Source: Daphnia carinata (lineage: Eukaryota > Arthropoda > Branchiopoda > Diplostraca > Daphniidae). Taken from it: a stretch of 64,000 nt of DNA. Position numbers and translations under genes: made by a program. The stretch covers positions 4,626,679 to 4,690,678 of the forward strand of contig NC_081337.1 of NCBI RefSeq assembly GCF_022539665.2, read 5' to 3'. The notes beneath the pieces were generated by a model. That model was not told the origin of the DNA. It did no database searches and worked only from the letters and a program-made list of their open reading frames with translations. Shown here piece by piece: positions 19,611-34,600 of this stretch. The first letter of the stretch is position 1, and the number at the start of each line of letters is the position of its first letter.

Positions 19611-21779
19611 GTAACCTAAAGTAACTGAAGGACTTTTATCTTTTAAAGAACACTTGTTGGTTTTATGTAGCCAGAATTTTTAAAGCTTTGAAGTAGTAGA
19701 TGGCACAGGCAGGCTTCTGCGAATGGCGTTGTGTATTGAGGTACATCTTTTCCTGTAACCTAAAGCAGACCCAATGGATATTTTTAAATCACAACATACA
19801 GTTTCGAGAAATGGCTTACCTGAAGGACGAATTTATCAAAATTTTTAAAGCGTTTCCCACAGACGATGCCCTTAGATTTTTTTTCTATTTTCTCAAAAAT
19901 CGGATAATCAAATCTGACAAGAAGAATTCTGAAAAAGACAATTAGCCAAGCAAGTAGCAGTAGGATAATGAAGAATTATCACAAACATATTACCAGAATG
20001 TTTTAAGATCCAACGCAATATCTGCACAACAGTCTCTAACAGGGACGATTTTCAGAATGGCGGCAAACAATATCTAGCAAATGCATCGACCACAATGGCG
20101 GCGAAAAATGCGGGAATAAGTCCGGTACTTCAGAAGCAAGCGACCCCCTCCCCCCTCCTGCAACGTTGCCTATTGGAAAACGGAAAACATTTTAAAAAAG
20201 TAATGTAATTAAACGTTGTATTATTCAAAATTTTTAGTTTCATTTTCAAGAACCAAGAATATGAAATTTGTTTTTTTGTAGACTTCATGGTTTTTGAGTT
20301 ATTTCAAATATAAATATAGGTACAATAGACATTTTAGGCCCCGGCCCACAAATTTTACTTCAAAACAATAATGTCAATAAAACAAGATAACTGTATATGA
20401 TTTAGGTTGGAAATTTAGTAAGAATCACGAATATGAAATTTGTTTTCATGTAGACTTCATGGTTTTTGAGTTATTTCAAATATAAAAGAAGGTACGATAG
20501 AAATTTAAGGCCCGACAAAACACCAAGCCCGACTTTTACTTAAAAAGTTAATATAAATAAAACTAGATAACTATATACGATTTAGATGCTAAATCTAATA
20601 AGAATCATGAATATGAAATTTGTTTTTATGTAGACATGATGGTTTTTGAGTTATTTAAATTATAAAAGTTGGTATGATAGAAATTTAAGGCCTGATGCCA
20701 AACATACACTTTAAACTTAATATCAATAAAACTAGATAACTATACATCATTTAGATTGTAAATTTAGTAAGAATCATGAATATGAAATTTGTTTTATTGT
20801 AGACTTTGTGGGTTTTCAGTTATTTTAAATATAAAGGTAGGTACAATAGACATTTTAGGCCCCGGTCAACAACTTTTACTTCAAAATAATAACGTCAATA
20901 AAACAAGATAACTATACATGATTTAGGTTGGAAATTTAGTAAGAATCACGAATATGAAATTTGTTTTTATGTAGACTTCATGGTTTTTGAGTTATTTCAA
21001 ATATAAAAGTAGGTACGATAGAAATTTAAGGCCCGACAAAACACCAAGCCCGACTTTTACTTAAAAAGTTAATATAAATAAAACTAGATAACTATATACG
21101 ATTTAGATGCTAAATTTAATAAGAATCATGAATATGAAATTTGTTTTTATGTAGACATGATGGTTTTTGAGTTATTTAAATTATAAAAGTTGGTATGATA
21201 GAAATTTAAGGCCCGATACCAAACATTTACTTTAAACTTAATATCAATTAAAATAGATAGCTATACATCATTTGGATTGTAAATTTAATAAGAATCATGA
21301 ATATGCAATTTGTTTTTATGTAGACTTGATGGTTTTTGAGTTATTTAAATATAAAAGTTGGTGCAGTGGCCCGTTCCAGAACTTTTACTTCAAATAATAT
21401 CAATAAAACTAGATAACTGTATATCATTTAGATTTTGAATTTAATAAGAATCATGAATATGAAATTTTTTGTCAGTAAACAATAACGAAACATTACTTTA
21501 AACATACATGGTCCTTAGCCGAGTCTAAAATGGTTCAACTGAATGTCGTACCAATAGATGGCGATACTGTTTGGCGGACACTTTCTGATAAAAATTCTTG
21601 TAGTTTAACTGTTGATCTCTCACGAAATCAAAAAATGACGATATGACCTCACTGATTAAAAAATAAAAACATGAATCATTCCGATAGTTTATTTATCTTT
21701 TGGCCATCAAGTTGTCCATTTAAAGTTGATTTAATTTCAATACTAAGTAAAATGCCAATAAACTAAGTAAATTGCCAAT
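19266..21779. repeat. Tandem unit A, copy 1 (2.51 kb)
   Basis: The unit starts at an AACAATGTTCAAAACCG junction, contains helicase-pseudogene debris, an unrecognised 81-codon ORF (19700-19945), a YY1-like pair of AATGGCGGC sites (about 20057-20105), and about seven satellite monomers (about 20230-21470). Copy 1 is ~60 bp longer than copy 2, mainly at 19540-19640. Confidence 0.95.
20230..21470 (+). repeat. ~180-bp satellite block in unit A copy 1
   Basis: About seven diverged monomers of 170-180 bp, each with a GAATATGAAATTTGT core, a GTTTTTGAGTTATTT core and an AAATTTAAGGCCCG core. They recur at 22690-23925, in every unit B and right of the palindrome. Confidence 0.9.
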
Positions 21780-24231
21780 AACAATGTTCAAAACCGTTCC
21801 AAGTACGCCACCCGCATGAAAAATCGTTAAATTTTAGATGACTTAATCAACAAATATCACAAAAGGTTTGTTGAATACCTTAGATGCAATTGGACCTTTA
21901 AGTAGTCGCAATTACCAGCGTGCCCACTCAAAACTACTTTTACTTCAACTTACCCAGTTCACTCCAACCCCTTTGAATCAAGTCAGTATGAGGACATCCA
22001 GGTTTCAAAATTAGTAAGCGTTAATTAATTGGATCACTGTTTTGCCGGAGCCCGTGCAATTAAATATCTTTTGGCAAGAATACCTGTAACTGAAGCTTTC
22101 TGAACACTTGTTGGTTTTATGTAGCCAGAATTTTTAAAGCTTTGAAGTAGTAGATGGCACAGGCAGGCTTCTGCGAATGGTGTTGTGTATTGAGGTACAT
22201 CTTTTCCTGTAACCTAAAGCAGACCCAATGGATATTTTTAAATCACAACATACAGTTTCGAGAAATGGCTTACCTGAAGGACGAATTTATCAAAATTTTT
22301 AAAGCGTTTCCCACAGACGATGCCCTTAGATTTTTTTTCTATTTTCTCAAAAATCGGATAATCAAATCTGACAAGAAGAATTCTGAAAAAGACAATTAGC
22401 CAAGCAAGTAGCAGTAGGATAATGAAGAATTATCACAAACATATTACCAGAATGTTTTAAGATCCAACGCAATATCTGCACAAGAGTCTCTAACAGGGAC
22501 GATTTTCAGAATGGCGGCAAACAATATCTAGCAAATGCATCGACCACAATGGCGGCGAAAAATGCGGGAATAAGTCCGGTACTTCAGAAGCAAGCGACCC
22601 CCTCCCCCCTCCTGCAACGTTGCCTATTGGAAAACGGAAAACATTTTTAAAAAGTAATGTAATTAAACGTTGTATTATTCAAAATTTTTAGTTTCATTTT
22701 CAAGAACCAAGAATATGAAATTTGTTTTTTTGTAGACTTCATGGTTTTTGAGTTATTTCAAATATATATAGGTACAATAGACATTTTAGGCCCCGGCCCA
22801 CAAATTTTACTTCAAAACAATAATGTCAATAAAACAAGATAACTGTATACGATTTAGGTTGGAAATTTAGTAAGAATCACGAATATGAAATTTGTTTTCA
22901 TGTAGACTTCATGGTTTTTGAGTTATTTCAAATATAAAAGAAGATACGATAGAAATTTAAGGCCCGACAAAACACCAAGCCCGACTTTTACTTAAAAAGT
23001 TAATATAAATAAAACTAGATAACTATATACGATTTAGATGCTAAATCTAATAAGAATCATGAATATGAAATTTGTTTTTATGTAGACATGATGGTTTTTG
23101 AGTTATTTAAATTATAAAAGTTGGTATGATAGAAATTTAAGGCCTGATGCCAAACATACACTTTAAACTTAATATCAATAAAACTAGATAACTATACATC
23201 ATTTAGATTGTAAATTTAGTAAGAATCATGAATATGAAATTTGTTTTATTGTAGACTTTGTGGGTTTTCAGTTATTTTAAATATAAAGGTAGGTACAATA
23301 GACATTTTAGGCCCCGGTCAACAACTTTTACTTCAAAATAATAATGTCAATAAAACAAGATAACTATACATGATTTAGGTTGGAAATTTAGTAAGAATCA
23401 CGAATATGAAATTTGTTTTTATGTAGACTTCATGGTTTTTGAGTTATTTCAAATATAAAAGTAGGTACGATAGAAATTTAAGGCCCGACAAAACACCAAG
23501 CCCGACTTTTACTTAAAAAGTTAATATAAATAAAACTAGATAACTATATACGATTTAGATGCTAAATTTAATAAGAATCATGAATATGAAATTTGTTTTT
23601 ATGTAGACATGATGGTTTTTGAGTTATTTAAATTATAAAAGTTGGTATGATAGAAATTTAAGGCCCGATACCAAACATTTACTTTAAACTTAATATCAAT
23701 TAAAATAGATAGCTATACATCATTTGGATTGTAAATTTAATAAGAATCATGAATATGCAATTTGTTTTTATGTAGACTTGATGGTTTTTGAGTTATTTAA
23801 ATATAAAAGTTGGTGCAGTGGCCCGTTCCAGAACTTTTACTTCAAATAATATCAATAAAACTAGATAACTGTATATCATTTAGATTTTGAATTTAATAAG
23901 AATCATGAATATGAAATTTTTTGTCAGTAAACAATAACGAAACATTACTTTAAACATACATGGTCCTTAGCCGAGTCTAAAATGGTTCAACTGAATGTCG
24001 TACCAATAGATGGCGATACTGTTTGGCGGACACTTTCTGATAAAAATTCTTGTAGTTTAATTGTTGATCTCTCGCGAAATCAAAAAATGACGATATGACC
24101 TCACTGATTAAAAAATAAAAACATGAATCATTCCGATAGTTTATTTATCTTTTGGCCATCAAGTTGTCCATTTAAAGTTGATTTAATTTCAATACTAAGT
24201 AAAATGCCAATAAACTAAGTAAATTGCCAAT
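21780..24231. repeat. Tandem unit A, copy 2 (2.45 kb)
   Basis: Near-identical direct repeat of 19266-21779 with a few substitutions and small deletions. The 81-codon ORF is repeated at 22154-22399 with one residue change. Confidence 0.95.
22690..23925 (+). repeat. ~180-bp satellite block in unit A copy 2
   Basis: Same monomer series as in copy 1, in the same order, confirming that the duplication is of the whole 2.45 kb unit and not of single monomers. Confidence 0.9.
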
Positions 24232-24390
24232 AACAATGTTCAAAACCGTTCCAAGTACGCCACCCGCATGAAAAATCGTTAAATTTTAGATGACTTAATC
24301 AACAAATATCACAAAAGGTTTGTTGAATACCTTAGATGCAATTGGACCTTTAAGTAGTCGCAATTACCAGCGTGCCCACTCAAAACTACT
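24232..24390. repeat. Tandem unit A, truncated copy 3 fused to unit B
   Basis: The first 159 bp of unit A end abruptly at CAAAACTACT and continue directly into a satellite monomer of unit B, marking a recombination junction between the two arrays. Confidence 0.9.
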
Positions 24391-27300
24391 GTTATTTCAA
24401 ATATAAAAGGAGGCACGATAGAAATTTAAGGGCCTATTCCAGACGTCTACTTAAAAATTGATATCGATAAATATTGATAATTATACATGATTTAGATTCT
24501 ACATTTAACGAGAATCACGAAAATGAAATGTGTTCTTACGTAGATTTATAGTTTTCGAGTTATTTAAAATATAAAAGTAGTTATTAGTAAAAGTAGCTAT
24601 TGGCAATGCTGTTGGGTGTCAGAATGCCCAGACTTTCATTGCCTTCCAAAATCGTCTGCTAGACGAAACTCTATTTTATCAAAAATGCTTAAGTATTTTC
24701 CAGTGTGACTCCTGTTGAAGCCGAGGCGAATAGCTGAAACACGTAGCATTTCATCTCTTTTTTGCCTCACCATTGTACGGAAACCATGTTGGTAACCCTT
24801 TGTTTTGCGTTTTTGTGTTTTGTTAAAACTTCCCACGTCATTTTCAAGTGAGATTTTCTTTTGTTTTTAGGTAGCTGTACGGATGTGTAAAGAATGGTAG
24901 GTGCAGGTCATGAGAGCCATTCCTTTATACAATACCTTTCCCTATTTATTGCTTTAATTTATTTCAATTTAGCTGCTGAATGTAGCTGGAACAGAACATA
25001 TTGGAATTTTAGCGTCAGGACATCTTGCTGGTTGGACGATTAAACATCCCTCTGTTGGGACACAGACATTGTGTCTAGTTTGATCTTTAGATTATTTCTG
25101 GGATAATAACTTTGCCACCAACACTGTGACTTTGATAACTAGCAGTTGAACAGCCTTTCAATTCTAAACAAAAGGAGTCATGGTAATTGTGTGTTTTGTA
25201 TACATTTCGGTATAAACTATTATTTACCTAGATTATTCAGTTGACATGACACTATATGGCTGGTATTGGAGTAGGTAATGCTGTTTGTGTGCAGAATATG
25301 TCTCTGAGAAGGGGTTCTATTATGGTAGGAGTATCGTGTTTTACTACAGGCTGACCAGAATCACAAACACATCGATTGAAAACTTTCATCAATTTCAACA
25401 ATTGGTAAGTGAAATAATAATAGTAATAATAGAAAATTGTAATAATATTCTAACGGTAGGTAAATACTTTGGAATTATTGTGGGGAAAAATGCAATGTTT
25501 ATAATATAAATTATTATTTTTTAAACAGGTTAAAAATCATTTTCTAGGCTGTTTGTGGTAAAGTATATTATATTATAGCTATGAATTCATATAATCCCAT
25601 CAAATTGAAATGATTGTACCAATTTGTATCTACCGTTGTCGAAGCTTTGTAAACTATAGGTTCCTAAAGACATAGACAGACATACACATAAACTAACACT
25701 GCAACTTCGAAGACTAGCAGTTGAACAGCCTTTAAATTTCAAACAAAAGGAGTTGTGGTAATTGTATGATTTGTACACATTTCTAAATAACCTATTATTT
25801 ATCTAGATTTATCCATTGATATGACACTTACTATGGATGGTCACGGAGTAATGTTCGAAGTATCGTGTTTTAGGACAGGTTGATGAGAATCAAACACATT
25901 GTATATTATAGTATGGTAAGCAACATTTTGGATTCACGTGGGCAGAGAATACTTTAATAGTAATAGGAATGGTTATGGTAATGCCAATTTTTATAATATA
26001 TTATATTTATAATAATATGTAAATCAATTTTATAAATATAGGGTATATTACATTGCAATAATGAATGTTAGTTATCCCACCAAATGGATAATAATTGTAC
26101 GTTTTACTTTGTTTAATTGTACTTTGTAAGCCATAGGTCTTCTACTTAGCTTATTTTCAGTGAACAGGAAAAGTTGGCTTCGTAATTTCCCAACAATGTT
26201 AAATTTACTTTAAGTTAGAACAGTTGAAATATCAATTAGATTCACATGTGCAGGGTAAATTTTTTTATAGTGTTTTGCAGGTAAAAGAACAGCCTGGTTG
26301 CAAACTTTTACCCATTTCGTGGCAATGAATGTATTTCTGATCCAGTCTTCAATACCCACAAATGCCAAGGTACACAGACATTTCTAAACTGAAACTGTTA
26401 ATCTGGAAAAAAAAAAAAACAACTTGCAAACCAGCTTGTTCCCTTCATAAAAAAAACTTGCTTTAGTCAGGTAAACTTATTTTGATTGCAAACAATTCAA
26501 GTAAATCATTAAATATCTTGATTCATGTGTCATATTGACTTCTATTGGTTCCCTTTGTGGGAAACATATGCTGTGTGTGAAAAAATGCAACCCTAACAGT
26601 CCTGGAGATCACTTTTTTTTGTCAAGAAAATACTGGAAATTGGTATTGAGAAGGTTGTTAACAGAAAGTTTTTGTATTTTGTCAGGTCATTCCTACGTTT
26701 AACATGGTTGTTTAGAAATGCCATGGAATCAAAAAGCACTTGACAAAAAACATTTTGATTGTTCTCGTACCTGTATTAGATGGAAATTACTTGTGCAATG
26801 GTACCAACCCATTAATGAAAACCATGTATTAAACAAAAATTTATGATTGACTGATCATATTCTGTGTAAATTTATATATATGTCTTATAATTCTAGGTAT
26901 TCAACCATGGAATGTTGACCAGCTACCTGCAGAGTGAAAATCTACTTGACAGCGTTCAATACGATAGAAATTTAAGGCCCGGCAAAACAATAAGCACGAC
27001 TTTTACCTAAAAAAATTAATATCACTAAAACTAAATAACTATACATCATTTAGATGCTAAATTTACCAAGAATCACGAATATTAACCTTGTTTTTATATA
27101 GACTTCATGGTTTTTGAGTTATTTCAAATGTAAAAGTAGGTACGCTAGAAATTTAAGGCCCGACAAAACAACAAGCCCTGCGTTTACCTAAAAAATTAAT
27201 ATCAATTAAACTAGATAACTATATACGAGTTAGATGCTAAATTTAACAAGAATCACGAATATGAAATTTTTTTAAATGTTGACTTCATGGTTTTTGAGTT

Positions 27301-28017
27301 ATTTCAAATATCAAAAAAGGTACGCTAGAAATTGAAGGCCCGACAAAACAACAAGACCGAATTTTACCAAAAAAATTAATATCAATAAAACTAGATAACT
27401 ATATATGAGTTAGATGCTAAACTTAACAAGAATCACGAATATGAAATTTTTTTTTATGTAGACAACGTGTTTTTTGAGTTATTTCAAATGTAAAAGTAGG
27501 TGCGCTAGAAATTTAAAGGCCCGACAAAACAACAAGCCCGTTTTTTACCTAAATAATTAATAACAATAAAACTAGATAACTCTAGATGATTTCGATGCTG
27601 AATTTAACAAGAATCACGAATATGAAATTTGTTTTGATGTAGACTTTATGGTTTTTGAGTTATTATAAATATAAAAGTTGGTATGATAGAAATTTAAGGC
27701 CCGACAAAACAACAAGCCCGTTTTTTACCTAAATAATTAATAATAATAAAACTAGATAACTCTAGATGATTTCGATGCTAAATTTAACAAGAATCCCGAA
27801 TATGAAATTTGTTTTGATGTAGACTTTATGGCTTTTGAGTTATTTTAAATATAAAAGTTGGTACGATAGAAATTTAAGGCCCGACAAAACAATAAGCCCG
27901 ACTGTTAACTAAAAATTAATATATAAAAAACTAGATAATTCTATATGATTTCGGTGCTAAATTTAACAAGAATCACGAAGATCAAATTCGTTTTTATTTA
28001 GATTTGATGGTTTTTGA
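24391..28017. repeat. Tandem unit B, copy 1 (3627 bp)
   Basis: The unit consists of about 2.4 kb of unique-looking sequence followed by about seven satellite monomers with a regular 179-181 bp period (about 26955-28210 across the junction). The unique part has weak similarity to the palindrome arm around 41690-42060: the CTGTACGGATGTGTAAAGAA block at 24867 matches CTACGGATGTGTAAAGAA at 41763, and a GCTGCTGAATG block recurs near 41972. Short ORFs inside it repeat with the unit and are not recognised. Confidence 0.97.
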
Positions 28018-31000
28018 GTTATTTCAAATATAAAAGGAGGCACGATAGAAATTTAAGGGCCTATTCCAGACGTCTACTTAAAAATTGATATCGATAAATA
28101 TTGATAATTATACATGATTTAGATTCTACATTTAACGAGAATCACGAAAATGAAATGTGTTCTTACGTAGATTTATAGTTTTCGAGTTATTTAAAATATA
28201 AAAGTAGTTATTAGTAAAAGTAGCTATTGGCAATGCTGTTGGGTGTCAGAATGCCCAGACTTTCATTGCCTTCCAAAATCGTCTGCTAGACGAAACTCTA
28301 TTTTATCAAAAATGCTTAAGTATTTTCCAGTGTGACTCCTGTTGAAGCCGAGGCGAATAGCTGAAACACGTAGCATTTCATCTCTTTTTTGCCTCACCAT
28401 TGTACGGAAACCATGTTGGTAACCCTTTGTTTTGCGTTTTTGTGTTTTGTTAAAACTTCCCACGTCATTTTCAAGTGAGATTTTCTTTTGTTTTTAGGTA
28501 GCTGTACGGATGTGTAAAGAATGGTAGGTGCAGGTCATGAGAGCCATTCCTTTATACAATACCTTTCCCTATTTATTGCTTTAATTTATTTCAATTTAGC
28601 TGCTGAATGTAGCTGGAACAGAACATATTGGAATTTTAGCGTCAGGACATCTTGCTGGTTGGACGATTAAACATCCCTCTGTTGGGACACAGACATTGTG
28701 TCTAGTTTGATCTTTAGATTATTTCTGGGATAATAACTTTGCCACCAACACTGTGACTTTGATAACTAGCAGTTGAACAGCCTTTCAATTCTAAACAAAA
28801 GGAGTCATGGTAATTGTGTGTTTTGTATACATTTCGGTATAAACTATTATTTACCTAGATTATTCAGTTGACATGACACTATATGGCTGGTATTGGAGTA
28901 GGTAATGCTGTTTGTGTGCAGAATATGTCTCTGAGAAGGGGTTCTATTATGGTAGGAGTATCGTGTTTTACTACAGGCTGACCAGAATCACAAACACATC
29001 GATTGAAAACTTTCATCAATTTCAACAATTGGTAAGTGAAATAATAATAGTAATAATAGAAAATTGTAATAATATTCTAACGGTAGGTAAATACTTTGGA
29101 ATTATTGTGGGGAAAAATGCAATGTTTATAATATAAATTATTATTTTTTAAACAGGTTAAAAATCATTTTCTAGGCTGTTTGTGGTAAAGTATATTATAT
29201 TATAGCTATGAATTCATATAATCCCATCAAATTGAAATGATTGTACCAATTTGTATCTACCGTTGTCGAAGCTTTGTAAACTATAGGTTCCTAAAGACAT
29301 AGACAGACATACACATAAACTAACACTGCAACTTCGAAGACTAGCAGTTGAACAGCCTTTAAATTTCAAACAAAAGGAGTTGTGGTAATTGTATGATTTG
29401 TACACATTTCTAAATAACCTATTATTTATCTAGATTTATCCATTGATATGACACTTACTATGGATGGTCACGGAGTAATGTTCGAAGTATCGTGTTTTAG
29501 GACAGGTTGATGAGAATCAAACACATTGTATATTATAGTATGGTAAGCAACATTTTGGATTCACGTGGGCAGAGAATACTTTAATAGTAATAGGAATGGT
29601 TATGGTAATGCCAATTTTTATAATATATTATATTTATAATAATATGTAAATCAATTTTATAAATATAGGGTATATTACATTGCAATAATGAATGTTAGTT
29701 ATCCCACCAAATGGATAATAATTGTACGTTTTACTTTGTTTAATTGTACTTTGTAAGCCATAGGTCTTCTACTTAGCTTATTTTCAGTGAACAGGAAAAG
29801 TTGGCTTCGTAATTTCCCAACAATGTTAAATTTACTTTAAGTTAGAACAGTTGAAATATCAATTAGATTCACATGTGCAGGGTAAATTTTTTTATAGTGT
29901 TTTGCAGGTAAAAGAACAGCCTGGTTGCAAACTTTTACCCATTTCGTGGCAATGAATGTATTTCTGATCCAGTCTTCAATACCCACAAATGCCAAGGTAC
30001 ACAGACATTTCTAAACTGAAACTGTTAATCTGGAAAAAAAAAAAAAAACAACTTGCAAACCAGCTTGTTCCCTTCATAAAAAAAACTTGCTTTAGTCAGG
30101 TAAACTTATTTTGATTGCAAACAATTCAAGTAAATCATTAAATATCTTGATTCATGTGTCATATTGACTTCTATTGGTTCCCTTTGTGGGAAACATATGC
30201 TGTGTGTGAAAAAATGCAACCCTAACAGTCCTGGAGATCACTTTTTTTTGTCAAGAAAATACTGGAAATTGGTATTGAGAAGGTTGTTAACAGAAAGTTT
30301 TTGTATTTTGTCAGGTCATTCCTACGTTTAACATGGTTGTTTAGAAATGCCATGGAATCAAAAAGCACTTGACAAAAAACATTTTGATTGTTCTCGTACC
30401 TGTATTAGATGGAAATTACTTGTGCAATGGTACCAACCCATTAATGAAAACCATGTATTAAACAAAATTTATGATTGACTGATCATATTCTGTGTAAATT
30501 TATATATATGTCTTATAATTCTAGGTATTCAACCATGGAATGTTGACCAGCTACCTGCAGAGTGAAAATCTACTTGACAGCGTTCAATACGATAGAAATT
30601 TAAGGCCCGGCAAAACAATAAGCACGACTTTTACCTAAAAAAATTAATATCACTAAAACTAAATAACTATACATCATTTAGATGCTAAATTTACCAAGAA
30701 TCACGAATATTAACCTTGTTTTTATATAGACTTCATGGTTTTTGAGTTATTTCAAATGTAAAAGTAGGTACGCTAGAAATTTAAGGCCCGACAAAACAAC
30801 AAGCCCTGCGTTTACCTAAAAAATTAATATCAATTAAACTAGATAACTATATACGAGTTAGATGCTAAATTTAACAAGAATCACGAATATGAAATTTTTT
30901 TAAATGTTGACTTCATGGTTTTTGAGTTATTTCAAATATCAAAAAAGGTACGCTAGAAATTGAGGCCCGACAAAACAACAAGACCGAATTTTACCAAAAA

Positions 31001-31644
31001 AATTAATATCAATAAAACTAGATAACTATATATGAGTTAGATGCTAAACTTAACAAGAATCACGAATATGAAATTTTTTTTTATGTAGACTTCGTGGTTT
31101 TTGAGTTATTTCAAATGTAAAAGTAGGTGCGCTAGAAATTTAAAGGCCCGACAAAACAACAAGCCCGTTTTTTACCTAAATAATTAATAACAATAAAACT
31201 AGATAACTCTAGATGATTTCGATGCTGAATTTAACAAGAATCACGAATATGAAATTTGTTTTGATGTAGACTTTATGGTTTTTGAGTTATTATAAATATA
31301 AAAGTTGGTATGATAGAAATTTAAGGCCCGACAAAACAACAAGCCCGTTTTTTACCTAAATAATTAATAATAATAAAACTAGATAACTCTAGATGATTTC
31401 GATGCTAAATTTAACAAGAATCCCGAATATGAAATTTGTTTTGATGTAGACTTTATGGCTTTTGAGTTATTTTAAATATAAAAGTTGGTACGATAGAAAT
31501 TTAAGGCCCGACAAAACAATAAGCCCGACTGTTAACTAAAAATTAATATATAAAAAACTAGATAATTCTATATGATTTCGGTGCTAAATTTAACAAGAAT
31601 CACGAAGATCAAATTCGTTTTTATTTAGATTTGATGGTTTTTGA
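28018..31644. repeat. Tandem unit B, copy 2 (3627 bp)
   Basis: Direct repeat almost identical to copy 1. Differences are A-run lengths and isolated bases, for example a TTCGTGG/AACGTGT difference in the fourth monomer. Confidence 0.97.
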
Positions 31645-34600
31645 GTTATTTCAAATATAAAAGGAGGCACGATAGAAATTTAAGGGCCTATTCCAGACGT
31701 CTACTTAAAAATTGATATCGATAAATATTGATAATTATACATGATTTAGATTCTACATTTAACGAGAATCACGAAAATGAAATGTGTTCTTACGTAGATT
31801 TATAGTTTTCGAGTTATTTAAAATATAAAAGTAGTTATTAGTAAAAGTAGCTATTGGCAATGCTGTTGGGTGTCAGAATGCCCAGACTTTCATTGCCTTC
31901 CAAAATCGTCTGCTAGACGAAACTCTATTTTATCAAAAATGCTTAAGTATTTTCCAGTGTGACTCCTGTTGAAGCCGAGGCGAATAGCTGAAACACGTAG
32001 CATTTCATCTCTTTTTTGCCTCACCATTGTACGGAAACCATGTTGGTAACCCTTTGTTTTGCGTTTTTGTGTTTTGTTAAAACTTCCCACGTCATTTTCA
32101 AGTGAGATTTTCTTTTGTTTTTAGGTAGCTGTACGGATGTGTAAAGAATGGTAGGTGCAGGTCATGAGAGCCATTCCTTTATACAATACCTTTCCCTATT
32201 TATTGCTTTAATTTATTTCAATTTAGCTGCTGAATGTAGCTGGAACAGAACATATTGGAATTTTAGCGTCAGGACATCTTGCTGGTTGGACGATTAAACA
32301 TCCCTCTGTTGGGACACAGACATTGTGTCTAGTTTGATCTTTAGATTATTTCTGGGATAATAACTTTGCCACCAACACTGTGACTTTGATAACTAGCAGT
32401 TGAACAGCCTTTCAATTCTAAACAAAAGGAGTCATGGTAATTGTGTGTTTTGTATACATGTCGTATAAACTATTATTTACCTAGATTATTCAGTTGACAT
32501 GACACTATATGGCTGGTATTGGAGTAGGTAATGCTGTTTGTGTGCAGAATATGTCTCTGAGAAGGGGTTCTATTATGGTAGGAGTATCGTGTTTTACTAC
32601 AGGCTGACCAGAATCACAAACACATCGATTGAAAACTTTCATCAATTTCAACAATTGGTAAGTGAAATAATAATAGTAATAATAGAAAATTGTAATAATA
32701 TTCTAACGGTAGGTAAATACTTTGGAATTATTGTGGGGAAAAATGCAATGTTTATAATATAAATTATTATTTTTTAAACAGGTTAAAAATCATTTTCTAG
32801 GCTGTTTGTGGTAAAGTATATTATATTATAGCTATGAATTCATATAATCCCATCAAATTGAAATGATTGTACCAATTTGTATCTACCGTTGTCGAAGCTT
32901 TGTAAACTATAGGTTCCTAAAGACATAGACAGACATACACATAAACTAACACTGCAACTTCGAAGACTAGCAGTTGAACAGCCTTTAAATTTCAAACAAA
33001 AGGAGTTGTGGTAATTGTATGATTTGTACACATTTCTAAATAACCTATTATTTATCTAGATTTATCCATTGATATGACACTTACTATGGATGGTCACGGA
33101 GTAATGTTCGAAGTATCGTGTTTTAGGACAGGTTGATGAGAATCAAACACATTGTATATTATAGTATGGTAAGCAACATTTTGGATTCACGTGGGCAGAG
33201 AATACTTTAATAGTAATAGGAATGGTTATGGTAATGCCAATTTTTATAATATATTATATTTATAATAATATGTAAATCAATTTTATAAATATAGGGTATA
33301 TTACATTGCAATAATGAATGTTAGTTATCCCACCAAATGGATAATAATTGTACGTTTTACTTTGTTTAATTGTACTTTGTAAGCCATAGGTCTTCTACTT
33401 AGCTTATTTTCAGTGAACAGGAAAAGTTGGCTTCGTAATTTCCCAACAATGTTAAATTTACTTTAAGTTAGAACAGTTGAAATATCAATTAGATTCACAT
33501 GTGCAGGGTAAATTTTTTTATAGTGTTTTGCAGGTAAAAGAACAGCCTGGTTGCAAACTTTTACCCATTTCGTGGCAATGAATGTATTTCTGATCCAGTC
33601 TTCAATACCCACAAATGCCAAGGTACACAGACATTTCTAAACTGAAACTGTTAATCTGGAAAAAAAAAAACAACTTGCAAACCAGCTTGTTCCCTTCATA
33701 AAAAAAACTTGCTTTAGTCAGGTAAACTTATTTTGATTGCAAACAATTCAAGTAAATCATTAAATATCTTGATTCATGTGTCATATTGACTTCTATTGGT
33801 TCCCTTTGTGGGAAACATATGCTGTGTGTGAAAAAATGCAACCCTAACAGTCCTGGAGATCACTTTTTTTTGTCAAGAAAATACTGGAAATTGGTATTGA
33901 GAAGGTTGTTAACAGAAAGTTTTTGTATTTTGTCAGGTCATTCCTACGTTTAACATGGTTGTTTAGAAATGCCATGGAATCAAAAAGCACTTGACAAAAA
34001 ACATTTTGATTGTTCTCGTACCTGTATTAGATGGAAATTACTTGTGCAATGGTACCAACCCATTAATGAAAACCATGTATTAAACAAAAATTTATGATTG
34101 ACTGATCATATTCTGTGTAAATTTATATATATGTCTTATAATTCTAGGTATTCAACCATGGAATGTTGACCAGCTACCTGCAGAGTGAAAATCTACTTGA
34201 CAGCGTTCAATACGATAGAAATTTAAGGCCCGGCAAAACAATAAGCACGACTTTTACCTAAAAAAATTAATATCACTAAAACTAAATAACTATACATCAT
34301 TTAGATGCTAAATTTACCAAGAATCACGAATATTAACCTTGTTTTTATATAGACTTCATGGTTTTTGAGTTATTTCAAATGTAAAAGTAGGTACGCTAGA
34401 AATTTAAGGCCCGACAAAACAACAAGCCCTGCGTTTACCTAAAAAATTAATATCAATTAAACTAGATAACTATATACGAGTTAGATGCTAAATTTAACAA
34501 GAATCACGAATATGAAATTTTTTTAAATGTTGACTTCATGGTTTTTGAGTTATTTCAAATATCAAAAAAGGTACGCTAGAAATTGAAGGCCCGACAAAAC

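Noticed and set aside
20230-28210. Possible CRISPR-like array
   Set aside because: The repeat period is ~180 bp with diverged whole monomers and no conserved short repeat separated by unique spacers; the genome is eukaryotic.
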